NCBI RefSeq assembly: GCF_001653335.1
Contig: NZ_CP015079.1
Location: 1,426,001 to 1,490,000 of the forward strand
Direction: 5' to 3'
Source: Nocardioides dokdonensis FR1436
Lineage (GTDB): Bacteria > Actinomycetota > Actinomycetes > Propionibacteriales > Nocardioidaceae
DNA: 64,000 nucleotides
Shown here: positions 16,263-23,488 of the stretch, piece by piece
How the letters are laid out: every line of letters starts with the position of its first letter
Position numbering within the stretch: the first letter of the stretch is position 1
Made by a program: the position numbers and the translations under genes
The notes under the pieces: model-generated
Database searches by the model: none
Told to the model about the DNA's origin: nothing
What the model saw: the letters and a program-made list of their open reading frames with translations, nothing else

Positions 16263-17306
16263 TCAGGCGCGGCGCAGCACCCACGGCTGCAGCCGCGAGT
16301 AGCCCTTGACCGAGGCGCGCGGCGGGCGGCGGAACGTGTACGCCGCCTGCTCGCTCGCCTCGTCGAGCGCGAGCAGGTGCGCGTGGGCGCCCTCGTCGAC
16401 CAGCACGGTGCCCGGTCGGGCCAGCGAGGTCAGCCGGGCCGCGACGTTGACGGTGGCGCCCAGCACGTCGCCCAGGCGCAGCACCACGGCGCCGTACGCG
16501 ATGCCGGCGCGGACCTCGGGGAACGCGTCGTCGGGGTCGCTGCCGCGCCGGGTCATCTCGAGCGCGATCTCGGCCGCGACGACGGGGTCGTCGGCGAGGA
16601 GGAGCACCTCGTCGCCGATGTTCTTGATGATCCGGCCACCGTGGTCGAGCACGATGCTGCTGGAGGCGTCCTCGAAGGCCTCGATCCACGCGACCAGCTC
16701 GGCCTCGCGCAGCGACTTCGAGCGGGAGGTGAAGCCGACGATGTCGACGAAGCACACCGCTTGGGGCAGCACTGCCTCCCCGGGCTCACCGGGCTCCGTG
16801 GAGCCGCCGCTCACGTCGAGCAGCCGGCTGGAGGCGGTGGCCAGGTGTCGCTTCCAGGTGTAGGCCTGCAGCTGCTCGACCCGCGGCAGCACCTCGGCCG
16901 TCAGCTCGGCGAGGGCCTCGACGGGGTCCTCGTCGCTGCCCGGCACCAGGTGGGCGGTCGCGACCCGGGCCAGCAGGGTCGTCTGCCACTCGGCCAGCCG
17001 CGCGAAGGAGCGCCCCAGGGTGCGCACGAGGGCGGCCTGCGAGTCGTCGCTCAGCACGCCGAGGCTGGTCAGCTCGGCGCTCAGGCGCAGGGCGTCGACG
17101 TCGGCCCGGGTGAAGGCGAGCACGTCGTCGGTGGTCTCGGCGAAGCCGAGCAGGCGCCACAGCTCACGGGCCAGCTCCAGCGGGACGCCCGCCTGCTCGC
17201 TGACCTGGACCCGGTTCAGGTGCGGCGCCTCGCCGAGGATCAGCTCCTCGACCCGGCCCGCCCGGTCGCCGGCGCCCGACGCGGTGGGACCCGCCGGTCC
17301 GGCCAC
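16263..17306 (-). CDS. Class III adenylate cyclase with Rv1264-like regulatory domain
   Basis: 347 residues, soluble, makes cAMP from ATP. The N-terminal half (ILGEAPHLNRVQVSEQAGVP, LARELWRLLGF) resembles the pH-sensing regulatory domain of the mycobacterial cyclase Rv1264. The C-terminal catalytic domain starts near residue 180: FVDIVGFT (metal Asp), RIIKNIGDEVLL (substrate-specifying Lys and second metal Asp), GDVLGATVNVAARL (adenine-specifying Asp and transition-state Asn/Arg). All canonical residues are present, so it should be active as a homodimer. Its GTG overlaps the stop of the cNMP-binding gene by one base (TAGTG), tightly coupling the two. Confidence 0.88.
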   Translation of the reverse strand: MAGPAGPTASGAGDRAGRVEELILGEAPHLNRVQVSEQAGVPLELARELWRLLGFAETTDDVLAFTRADVDALRLSAELTSLGVLSDDSQAALVRTLGRSFARLAEWQTTLLARVATAHLVPGSDEDPVEALAELTAEVLPRVEQLQAYTWKRHLATASSRLLDVSGGSTEPGEPGEAVLPQAVCFVDIVGFTSRSKSLREAELVAWIEAFEDASSSIVLDHGGRIIKNIGDEVLLLADDPVVAAEIALEMTRRGSDPDDAFPEVRAGIAYGAVVLRLGDVLGATVNVAARLTSLARPGTVLVDEGAHAHLLALDEASEQAAYTFRRPPRASVKGYSRLQPWVLRRA

Positions 17307-17710
17307 TAGCTGGTCTGGCTGGGACGGTGCTTGGCGCGGTCGGCGGCGAAGCGCTCCTGCGCGACCTGCTCGAGGGCCTCGCCGAAGCTCGGCAGCTCCA
17401 CGGCCAGGCGGTTGAGGTCCTCGGCGGTGAAGTGGATGAGCTCCAGCGGGCTCAGGGCCACGACGCTCGCGGTGCGCAGCGAGTGGTTGACGATCGCGGC
17501 CTCACCCATGATGTCGCCGGGACCGAGCTGGGCGATCTCCTCGCCGTGCTGGCGCACGGACACCGAGCCGGACAGGATGATGTAGGCCTTGTCGGCGCCG
17601 GTGCGCTCGGAGATGGGCGCCCACCCCTCGGGCAGGGTCACCCGGGTCCCTGCGGAGCTGATCTTGGCGATCTCCGCGGGCGTGAACGTGCTGAAGAACG
17701 AGTTGGCCAT
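17306..17710 (-). CDS. Stand-alone cyclic nucleotide-binding domain protein
   Basis: 134-residue protein that is almost entirely one cNMP-binding beta-roll, with no DNA-binding or enzymatic domain. The phosphate-binding cassette is PGDIMGEAAIVNHSLRTASV; the G-E and the Arg contacting the cyclic phosphate are conserved, so binding is plausible. ATG chosen because AAAGG lies 9 nt upstream. Located directly before the adenylate cyclase with a one-base overlap: it may be a feedback subunit, a buffer for cAMP, or a sensor for a partner elsewhere. A perfect 8-bp hairpin lies in its 5' region. Confidence 0.85.
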   Translation of the reverse strand: MANSFFSTFTPAEIAKISSAGTRVTLPEGWAPISERTGADKAYIILSGSVSVRQHGEEIAQLGPGDIMGEAAIVNHSLRTASVVALSPLELIHFTAEDLNRLAVELPSFGEALEQVAQERFAADRAKHRPSQTS

Positions 17711-17741
17711 CGGGCGCAACCTTTCGGGTTCGGGGGTCCTC

Positions 17742-17760
17742 CCGCGAGTGATACTCGCGG
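17742..17760 (-). promoter_or_regulatory. Perfect inverted repeat upstream of cNMP-binding gene
   Basis: CCGCGAGT-GAT-ACTCGCGG, 8-bp arms and 3-nt loop, 32 nt before the ATG and 74 nt after the arcA stop. Could be an operator of the cyclase operon or the terminator of arcA; the sequence does not decide. Confidence 0.4.
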
Positions 17761-17833
17761 ACCTGCAGCGGGCTGGCAAGCGTGCGTCACGCGGGTCACA
17801 CGTGACGAAGCCGCTGCTCAGACGGGGTGTGGC

Positions 17834-19075
17834 TCAGAGGGGGTCGCGCACGATGGGGCAGCTCATGCAGCGGGGTCCGCCGCGGCCCGAGCCGAGCTCG
17901 GTGCCGGCGATGCGCACGACCTCGATCCCGGCCTCCTCGAGGCGCTCGTTGGTCTGGTCGTTGCGCTCGTAGGCGACCGCGACCCGCGGGGCGAGGGCCA
18001 GGGTGTTGTTGCCGTCGTCCCACTGCTCGCGCTCGGCGGTGACCGGGTCGAGCCCGGTGTCGATGTGGTGCAGCTGGTCGATGCCCATCGCCTTGGCGGC
18101 GGCCACCAGGAACGGCTCGGCCGGGGCGACGTCGAGACGCAGCGTGGACTCGTCGTCGGTGTCCTCGGCGAGGGTGACGGCGTAGGCCTGCAGCGCGTCG
18201 GCGACGTTGGGGTACATCACCACCTTGTCCACGTCGACCAGCGTGCAGATCGTGTCGAGGTGCATGGTGGCCCGCTCCTGGGCGATCGGCACCGCCAGCA
18301 CGGTGCGCGCCAGGCCCGCGTGGAAGACCTGGCGGGCGAAGCGCTCCACACCGGCCGGCGTGGTGCGCTCGCCGACGCCGACGGCGATGACCCCGGGAGC
18401 CAGGAGCAGCACGTCGCCGCCCTCGACGTGCTCGGAGTGCCAGCCGTGGATCTTGCGGGTGCCCCGGAAGCGCGGGTGCTCGGTGTAGATGAGCTCGGTC
18501 AGCTGCGTCTCGCGGGTGCGGGCCGGCATCGCCAGGGACGTCACCGCCACCCGGTCGCGGACCCAGACGCTGGAGTCACGGGTGAAGAGCAGGTTCGGCA
18601 GCGGGTCGACGAGGAAGTCGTAGGGCGAGAGCAGCGAGGTCACCAGGCCGTGTCCGCCGCGGACCTCGTCGTTGCGGATGCCGGCGGTCAGCACGGCCGT
18701 CAGCTCCTCGGGGCTGGCGTCGTGCAGGAACCCCGCCAGGTAGGAGCGCAGCGTGTCGCCGAGGTGCAGGCCCGAGAGGGCCGCGGTGACGGCGTGGTTG
18801 CGGGCCATCTGGTCCTGCAGCGTCTCGGTGAGCAGGTCGGTCAGGTACAGCACCTCGACGTCGCGGGCGCGCAGCGCCTCGGCGAAGGCGTCGTGCTCCT
18901 CCTGGGCGCGCGCCACCCAGGGGATGCCGTCGAAGAGCAGCCGGTCGTTGTTGCGCGGGGTGAGCCGCTTCAGCTCGTTCCCGGGGCGGTGCAGCATCAC
19001 GGTCCGCAGCCGGCCGACCTCGCTGTCGGCGCCGTGCACGGGCTGGGCGGCGCTGGTGGTCGGGCTCGCAGTCAT
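17834..19075 (-). CDS. arcA: Arginine deiminase
   Basis: Converts arginine to citrulline and ammonia, first step of the ADI pathway; 413 residues, normal length. Guanidino-modifying fold with [24 protein letters not shown] (substrate Asp/His) and the C-terminal [10 protein letters not shown], the catalytic cysteine being C406. [11 protein letters not shown] contains a conserved active-site His-x-Asp. TAGGGT lies 6 nt before the ATG, hence a likely leaderless message. Unusually, neither ornithine carbamoyltransferase, carbamate kinase nor an arginine/ornithine antiporter is adjacent, so energy generation would need partners elsewhere. Confidence 0.95.
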   Translation of the reverse strand: MTASPTTSAAQPVHGADSEVGRLRTVMLHRPGNELKRLTPRNNDRLLFDGIPWVARAQEEHDAFAEALRARDVEVLYLTDLLTETLQDQMARNHAVTAALSGLHLGDTLRSYLAGFLHDASPEELTAVLTAGIRNDEVRGGHGLVTSLLSPYDFLVDPLPNLLFTRDSSVWVRDRVAVTSLAMPARTRETQLTELIYTEHPRFRGTRKIHGWHSEHVEGGDVLLLAPGVIAVGVGERTTPAGVERFARQVFHAGLARTVLAVPIAQERATMHLDTICTLVDVDKVVMYPNVADALQAYAVTLAEDTDDESTLRLDVAPAEPFLVAAAKAMGIDQLHHIDTGLDPVTAEREQWDDGNNTLALAPRVAVAYERNDQTNERLEEAGIEVVRIAGTELGSGRGGPRCMSCPIVRDPL

Positions 19076-19081
19076 GGGTCC

Positions 19082-19087
19082 ACCCTA
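19082..19087 (-). promoter_or_regulatory. -10 hexamer of arcA (leaderless)
   Basis: TAGGGT on the minus strand, 6 nt before the arcA ATG. Confidence 0.5.
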
Positions 19088-19108
19088 GTGGCGCCGACCG
19101 GGTGGGAG

Positions 19109-19729
19109 TCAGGCCAGGAGCTCGTAGGTCGTCAACGCCGCCAGCACCAGGCAGACGAGGGCCCCGCCGTACATCAGTGCGTGCAGCGGCACCCGCCGCG
19201 TCAGCGCCCGCCCGACGAGCACCGCCAGGGCGCTCACGGTGAGCAGGGCGCCGAGGGCGCCGACGAAGACCGGCAGCGCGGCGTCGTAGCGGGCCACCAG
19301 GGTGATCGTGAGCAGCTGCGACAGGTCGCCCCACTCGGCGGCGAAGAGCACGACGAACGACGCCCCGACGGCGCGCAGGCCGGTCGCGGGCGCGGCGCGC
19401 TCGAGGAACTCGGCCCCGTCCCCGGTGTCGTCCGCCTGGCTCCCGGTGGCGGTACGCCGCGCACCGCGGGCCTCGCGCAGCAGCAGCAGGGCGCCGACCA
19501 GGAACATCGCCGCGGCCAGGCCGCGCACCAGGTCGTCGGGCAGGAAGGACGCGGCGCTGCCGAGCAGCACCGCCACCCCGGTCTGGACCGTGAAGGCGAG
19601 ACCCACGCCGATCCACACCAGCAGCGGGCGGTAGCGGGTGCTGAGCACCAGCGTCGCCAGGAACGTCTTGTCGGGCAGCTCGACGAGGAAGATCGTGCCG
19701 AACGCCACCAGCAGCGCGCTCAGCTCCAC
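19109..19729 (-). CDS. GDT1/TMEM165 (UPF0016) family metal transporter
   Basis: 206-residue membrane protein of about six or seven hydrophobic helices in two inverted halves. Each half carries the family's acidic signature: ELPDKT (residues 17-22) and EWGDLS in the second half. Characterised relatives move Mn2+ or Ca2+ (cyanobacterial Mnx, yeast Gdt1, MneA). The middle loop is long and charged. Chosen GTG overlaps the larC stop by 10 nt, so it is co-translated with the nickel-pincer cofactor genes. A role in metal supply or metal balance for that cofactor is inferred; which ion is unknown. Confidence 0.85.
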   Translation of the reverse strand: MELSALLVAFGTIFLVELPDKTFLATLVLSTRYRPLLVWIGVGLAFTVQTGVAVLLGSAASFLPDDLVRGLAAAMFLVGALLLLREARGARRTATGSQADDTGDGAEFLERAAPATGLRAVGASFVVLFAAEWGDLSQLLTITLVARYDAALPVFVGALGALLTVSALAVLVGRALTRRVPLHALMYGGALVCLVLAALTTYELLA

Positions 19730-20940
19730 GCGGTGTCCTCCTCGAGCAGGCGCCACGCCTGCGACCGGGCCTCGGCGAGCACCGCCCGGGCCGGGCGGCC
19801 GGCGACCCGCGCGACAGCGGCGACATCCTCCCACTCGGGCTGGGCGGTCACCGCGCGGCCCTCGTGGCGCGACACCTTGACCCGCACCGGTGCGCCGGCG
19901 ACCTGCACCTCGACCACCTCGCGCGGCAGCGCCCGCTTCGTCACCGGGTGCTCGCGCAGGCCGATCGTGGAGGTCTCGCGGAAGACGACGCCCCGCACCG
20001 CCGCGGCGTGCTCGGGTCGCACCAGCACCGACAGCGTGTGGGCGGGACGGCCCTTCTTCATCAGGACCGGGGTGAGCCAGGCGTCCGCGGCGCCTGCCGC
20101 CATCAGGGCCTCCAGCACCCCGGGCCACAGCCGCGGGTCGAGGTCGTCGACGTTGGCCTCGAGCACCAGCTCCTCGTCGGTGGCGGGGGGCCGGGTGGGT
20201 CCTGCGTCGACCGCGGGACCGGCCAGCACCCGCACGACGTTCGCGTGCGTGTCCGGGTCCCGTCCCCCGGCACCGACCCCGACGTCCTCGAGCACCAGTG
20301 CCGGCTGCGGGCCCCACGCGTCGCCCAGCGTGCTGAGCAGCGCAGCGCCGGTGGGCGTGCACATCTCCGCCGGCGCGGCGCCCGGGGGACCGGCGTACGA
20401 CGGGGCGCCGCGCAGCAGCGCCACGACCGCCGGCACCGGCACCGGCAGGGACCCGTGGGCCGCGCCGACCCGTCCCGAGCCGACGGCGACCGTGCCGACC
20501 ACCACGGGGCCGCCGACCCGGTCGCGCAGGTGCGCGAGCCCCGCGCACACCCCGACTACGTCGGCGATCGCGTCGAGGGCGCCGACCTCGTGGAGGTGGA
20601 CGTCGTCGGCGTCGTGGCCGTGGACGGCTCCCTCGGCGGCGGCGAGGCGGGCGAAGACGGCCAGCGCGGCCGCCCGCACCTGCTCGTCCAGCCCGGCGGC
20701 CACGAGCAGGTCGCGGACGTCGCGCCAGGTGCGGTGCGTGCTCGAGTCGGCGACCTCGACGTGGCAGCGCGTGGCGAGGAGACCGCCGCGGTCGACCTGC
20801 TCGGCCCGCAGCGCGACGGGCTCGGGCGAGACGGCGTCGACGGCGTCCTGCAGCAGCGCCAGCGGGACGCCGGCGCCGATCAGGGCCCCCAGCAGCATGT
20901 CGCCGCTGGCGCCGGCGGAGGCGTCGACCCAGATCGTCAC
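19720..20940 (-). CDS. larC: Nickel-pincer cofactor biosynthesis protein LarC
   Basis: CTP-dependent nickel insertase that completes the nickel-pincer nucleotide cofactor of lactate racemase and related enzymes. 406 residues starting WVDASAGASGDMLLGALI, the family's N-terminal signature; HGHDADDVHLHEVGALDAI is the His/Asp/Glu-rich metal region; AEMCTPTGAALL and LEANVDDLDP follow, the latter opening the C-terminal domain. It is one uninterrupted frame, unlike Lactiplantibacillus larC, which needs a ribosomal frameshift. The GTG overlaps the larB stop by 4 nt. No LarE sulfur donor or LarA racemase is in the window. Confidence 0.93.
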   Translation of the reverse strand: MTIWVDASAGASGDMLLGALIGAGVPLALLQDAVDAVSPEPVALRAEQVDRGGLLATRCHVEVADSSTHRTWRDVRDLLVAAGLDEQVRAAALAVFARLAAAEGAVHGHDADDVHLHEVGALDAIADVVGVCAGLAHLRDRVGGPVVVGTVAVGSGRVGAAHGSLPVPVPAVVALLRGAPSYAGPPGAAPAEMCTPTGAALLSTLGDAWGPQPALVLEDVGVGAGGRDPDTHANVVRVLAGPAVDAGPTRPPATDEELVLEANVDDLDPRLWPGVLEALMAAGAADAWLTPVLMKKGRPAHTLSVLVRPEHAAAVRGVVFRETSTIGLREHPVTKRALPREVVEVQVAGAPVRVKVSRHEGRAVTAQPEWEDVAAVARVAGRPARAVLAEARSQAWRLLEEDTAWS

Positions 20941-21647
20941 CGGTCGGCTCCGGGCGCCTCGTCGCGGGACCCGCTCTGCCGGGCGATCCGCGCGGCCAGG
21001 ACGCCGGCGCCGTAGCCGTTGTCGATGTTGACCACGCCGATGCCGGGGGCGCAGCTGTTGAGCATGCCCAGCAGCGCCGAGAGCCCGCCCAGGGAGGCGC
21101 CGTACCCGATGCTGGTCGGCACCGCGACGATCGGCACGCCCACCAGGCCGCCGACGACCGAGGGCAGGGCACCCTCCATGCCGGCGACCACGATCAGCGC
21201 GTCGGCGGTCGCGAGGTCGTCGCGCACCGCGAGCAGGCGGTGCAGGCCGGCCACCCCGACGTCGTCGATGCGGGCCACGGCGGCGCCGTGCACGGCGACG
21301 CTGAGCGCCGCCTCGGCGGCCACCGGCGCATCAGAGGTGCCGGCGCTGAGCACCAGCACCCGCCCTCGCCCGGCCGGGGGCGGCCCGAGGACCGCGGCGC
21401 GGGCCACCTCGTCGACCACCGCCGTCGGCAGCCGCTCGGCGACCAGGGCGAGGGCGGCGGGGTCGAGCCGGGTCGCCAGGACGGCGCGGTCGGGGTGCTG
21501 CTCGTGCAGCGCGGAGAGCAGGTCGACGACCTGCGAGGGGCTCTTGCCCTGGCCCAGGACCACCTCGGGGTCCCCGGTGCGGGCGGCCCGGTCGACGTCG
21601 ACACGGGCGAAGCCGAGGTGGTGGGTGCGCGGGTCGGTCGGGTCCAC
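20937..21647 (-). CDS. larB: Nickel-pincer cofactor biosynthesis protein LarB
   Basis: Carboxylates and dephosphoadenylates nicotinic acid adenine dinucleotide to pyridinium-3,5-biscarboxylic acid mononucleotide, first step to the nickel-pincer cofactor. 236 residues; the C-terminal half is the PurE-like (AIR carboxylase) fold, with VLSAGTSDAPVAAEAA, IVVAGMEGALPSVVGGLV and PTSIGYGASLGGLSALLGML as typical blocks. First gene of larB-larC-GDT1. TAGGTT lies 6 nt before the GTG, consistent with a leaderless start. The last about 15 residues after NGYGAGVLAARIA are probably disordered. Confidence 0.93.
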   Translation of the reverse strand: MDPTDPRTHHLGFARVDVDRAARTGDPEVVLGQGKSPSQVVDLLSALHEQHPDRAVLATRLDPAALALVAERLPTAVVDEVARAAVLGPPPAGRGRVLVLSAGTSDAPVAAEAALSVAVHGAAVARIDDVGVAGLHRLLAVRDDLATADALIVVAGMEGALPSVVGGLVGVPIVAVPTSIGYGASLGGLSALLGMLNSCAPGIGVVNIDNGYGAGVLAARIARQSGSRDEAPGADR

Positions 21648-21653
21648 GCGCCG

Positions 21654-21659
21654 AACCTA
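21654..21659 (-). promoter_or_regulatory. -10 hexamer of larBC operon (leaderless)
   Basis: TAGGTT on the minus strand, 6 nt before the larB GTG; a weak TTGCAG lies 15 bp further upstream. Confidence 0.5.
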
Positions 21660-21779
21660 CCCCGAGAGATTTTGCTGCAAGTTTCACGGATGATGGTTTG
21701 CGTGGTCCTGACGGGGGTACACCGACGAGAACCGCTGCGGCGGTGTTGATGCACCACGAAATGACATGGGGGTCTACGC

Positions 21780-22097
21780 GTGGAGATCGATCTCGCTCAC
21801 GAGGTACGTCGGGTGTCCGCGAGCCTGCTCGCCTTCGACAAGGGGGCGCAGACGCTGACGTTCCGTCCGGTCGGTGCCACCCCGGTCGGGATCGGCGCCG
21901 ACGAGCAGCGGGTGCGCAACTGGCTGCAGGGCGCCCTGCTGGCCTCCGACGCCCCGCCCAGCCGGGCGTTCCCGCACGAGCGCGCCATCGAGGAGCTGGT
22001 GCGGCGCCTGCAGCAGGAGCACGAGCGCGGCGCTGACCCGTTCGGCCGCTACCGCGCCCGCCGGGACGCGCCCCCGGCCGTCCAGCTCGTCTCCTGA
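21780..22097 (+). CDS. Hypothetical protein, 105 aa
   Basis: Not recognised. 105 residues, soluble, mixed charge: MEIDLAHEVRRVSASLLAF, then a short beta-rich stretch (LTFRPVGATPVGIGADEQR) and a helical EELVRRLQQEHERGADPF. GTG start with GGGGG eight nt upstream. Divergent from larB over 132 bp, which otherwise shows only promoter-like AT-richer sequence (TTTTGCTGCAAGTTTCAC) near 21670. Its stop codon is the first base triplet of an A-type repeat array. Confidence 0.55.
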   Translation: MEIDLAHEVRRVSASLLAFDKGAQTLTFRPVGATPVGIGADEQRVRNWLQGALLASDAPPSRAFPHERAIEELVRRLQQEHERGADPFGRYRARRDAPPAVQLVS

Positions 22098-22170
22098 CCC
22101 GGCGCAGATATAACCCCGACCCGGCCCAGACATCACCCCGACCCGGCCCAGATGTCGCGTTGACCCGGCC
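22095..22170 (+). repeat. A-type 22-bp tandem repeat array (3 copies plus partial)
   Basis: Units at 22095, 22117 and 22139 and a broken fourth from 22161. Core (T/C)GACCCGG(C/G)(C/G)CAGA with a variable last third (TATAACCC, CATCACCC, TGTCGCGT). The first TGA is the stop codon of the preceding gene. It fills most of the convergent gap to pheA. Confidence 0.85.
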
Positions 22171-22193
22171 TGAAGTGTCCGGCCGAGGCTGCG

Positions 22194-23045
22194 TCAGCGG
22201 GCGGTCTCGGCCCGGAACCGGTCGGCGGGGTAGACCCCGATCACCTTCACCTCGGTGGTAAAGAAGGCCAGCTCCTCCAGCGCCCGCCGCAGCGGCGGGT
22301 CGTCGGGGTGGGCGTCGACCTCGGCGAGGAACTGGGTGGCGGTGAAGTGCCCGTCGACCATGTAGCTCTCGAGCTTGGTCATGTTGACGCCGTTGGTGGC
22401 GAAGCCGCCCAGCGCCTTGTAGAGCGCCGCGGGCAGGTTGCGGACGTTGAAGATGAACGTCGTGACCACCGGCCCGTCGCCGGCGGCGGCGAGCCGGGCG
22501 TCGCGCGAGAGCACCACGAAGCGGGTGGTGTTGTGCTCCTCGTCCTCGATGTCCGCGGCCAGCACCTCGAGCCCGTAGATATCCGCGGCCAGCGGGGGCG
22601 AGATCGCGGCCTGGGTGACGTCGCCGGCCTCGGCGACCTCGCGGGCCGCGCCGGCGGTGTCGCCGGAGATCTGGGGGACCAGGCCGTGCTCGCGGATGAT
22701 CCGGCGGCACTGGCCGAGGGCGTGCACGTGGCTGTGCACGGTGCGGATGGTGCCCAGGTCGGCGCCGGGGACGGCCATCAGGTGGAAGCGGATGCGCAGG
22801 AAGTGCTCGGCCACGATGTGCAGCGACGACGCCGGCAGGAAGTGGTGTATGTCGGCCACCCGACCCGCGATCGAGTTGTCGATCGGGATCATCGCCAGGT
22901 CCGCCTCCCCGCCCTCGACGGCGGCGAAGACGTCCTCGAAGGAGGCGCACGCCAGGGCCTCCCAGTCGGGGTAGTGCTCCTGGCACACGATGTGGGAGTT
23001 CGCTCCCGGCTCGCCCTGGTAGGCGATGCGTCTCACGGTCGGCAC
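22194..23045 (-). CDS. pheA: Prephenate dehydratase
   Basis: Phenylalanine biosynthesis: decarboxylates and dehydrates prephenate to phenylpyruvate. 283 residues: catalytic domain beginning IAYQGEPGANSH, with PIDNSIAGRV and HNTTRFVVL (the catalytic Thr-Arg-Phe), then a C-terminal ACT domain (TTFIFNVRNLPAALYKALGGF) that normally gives feedback inhibition. The usual ESRP loop of the ACT domain reads ESYM here, as in a subset of actinobacterial enzymes. No chorismate mutase domain. GTG start sits 7 nt after a TAGACT hexamer; a GTG three codons downstream is an alternative. Confidence 0.93.
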   Translation of the reverse strand: MPTVRRIAYQGEPGANSHIVCQEHYPDWEALACASFEDVFAAVEGGEADLAMIPIDNSIAGRVADIHHFLPASSLHIVAEHFLRIRFHLMAVPGADLGTIRTVHSHVHALGQCRRIIREHGLVPQISGDTAGAAREVAEAGDVTQAAISPPLAADIYGLEVLAADIEDEEHNTTRFVVLSRDARLAAAGDGPVVTTFIFNVRNLPAALYKALGGFATNGVNMTKLESYMVDGHFTATQFLAEVDAHPDDPPLRRALEELAFFTTEVKVIGVYPADRFRAETAR

Positions 23046-23052
23046 GCAGGTG

Positions 23053-23062
23053 AGTCTAGGGT
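23053..23062. promoter_or_regulatory. Overlapping back-to-back -10 elements, pheA / DUF4446
   Basis: TAGACT on the minus strand (23058-23053) and TAGGGT on the plus strand (23057-23062) share two bases. They lie 7 nt before the pheA GTG and 6 nt before the DUF4446 GTG. One short site therefore appears to serve two leaderless genes whose starts are only 23 bp apart. Confidence 0.5.
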
Positions 23063-23068
23063 CGGCTC

Positions 23069-23470
23069 GTGCTCGCCCTCGCCGTCGTCTCCCTGGTGGT
23101 CGCCCTGGCCGCGCTCGCCCTCGCAGCCCTGGCCATGCGGCGTACGTCGCCGGGGCCGACGGGCGCCGACGCGCTGCCCGAGGACGTGGTCGGGCTGCGC
23201 CGCGAGGTGGCTGCGCTGCGCGCGGAGGCCGGTGACGCGCTGCGGCACCTGGCGGTGGTGCGCTACGACGCGTTCGGCGACATGGGCGGGCACCTGTCCT
23301 GGTCGGTGGCGCTGCTCGACGACGGCGGCAACGGGGTCGTGCTCACCTCCATCCACGGCCGCAGCGAGGCGCGCACCTACGCCAAGTCGGTCACCGGCTG
23401 GTCCTGCGAGCAGCAGCTCTCCCCCGAGGAGGAGGAGGCGGTCGGCGCCGCCCGGCCCGCGGCTCGCTGA
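23069..23470 (+). CDS. DUF4446 family protein
   Basis: 133-residue actinobacterial/firmicute protein of unknown role. One N-terminal membrane helix (LALAVVSLVVALAALALAAL), a short linker, a helix with EVAALRAEAGDALRHL, and the conserved block VVRYDAFGDMGGHLSWSVAL...VVLTSIHGRSEARTYAKSV that defines DUF4446 (only fragments quoted). Soluble part probably cytoplasmic. GTG start, likely leaderless; divergent from pheA with a shared promoter site. Ends 18 nt before the exporter gene. Confidence 0.8.
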   Translation: MLALAVVSLVVALAALALAALAMRRTSPGPTGADALPEDVVGLRREVAALRAEAGDALRHLAVVRYDAFGDMGGHLSWSVALLDDGGNGVVLTSIHGRSEARTYAKSVTGWSCEQQLSPEEEEAVGAARPAAR

Positions 23471-23488
23471 GCCTGGCAGTATCACCTG

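Noticed and set aside
17761..17833. CRP/GlxR site (TGTGA-N6-TCACA) upstream of the cNMP-binding gene
   Set aside because: The TCACG...GTCACACGTGACG stretch gives only 3 of 5 matches in one half at the correct spacing.
21648..21779. NiCo or cobalamin riboswitch before larB
   Set aside because: The larB start appears leaderless, so there is no 5' leader to hold one.
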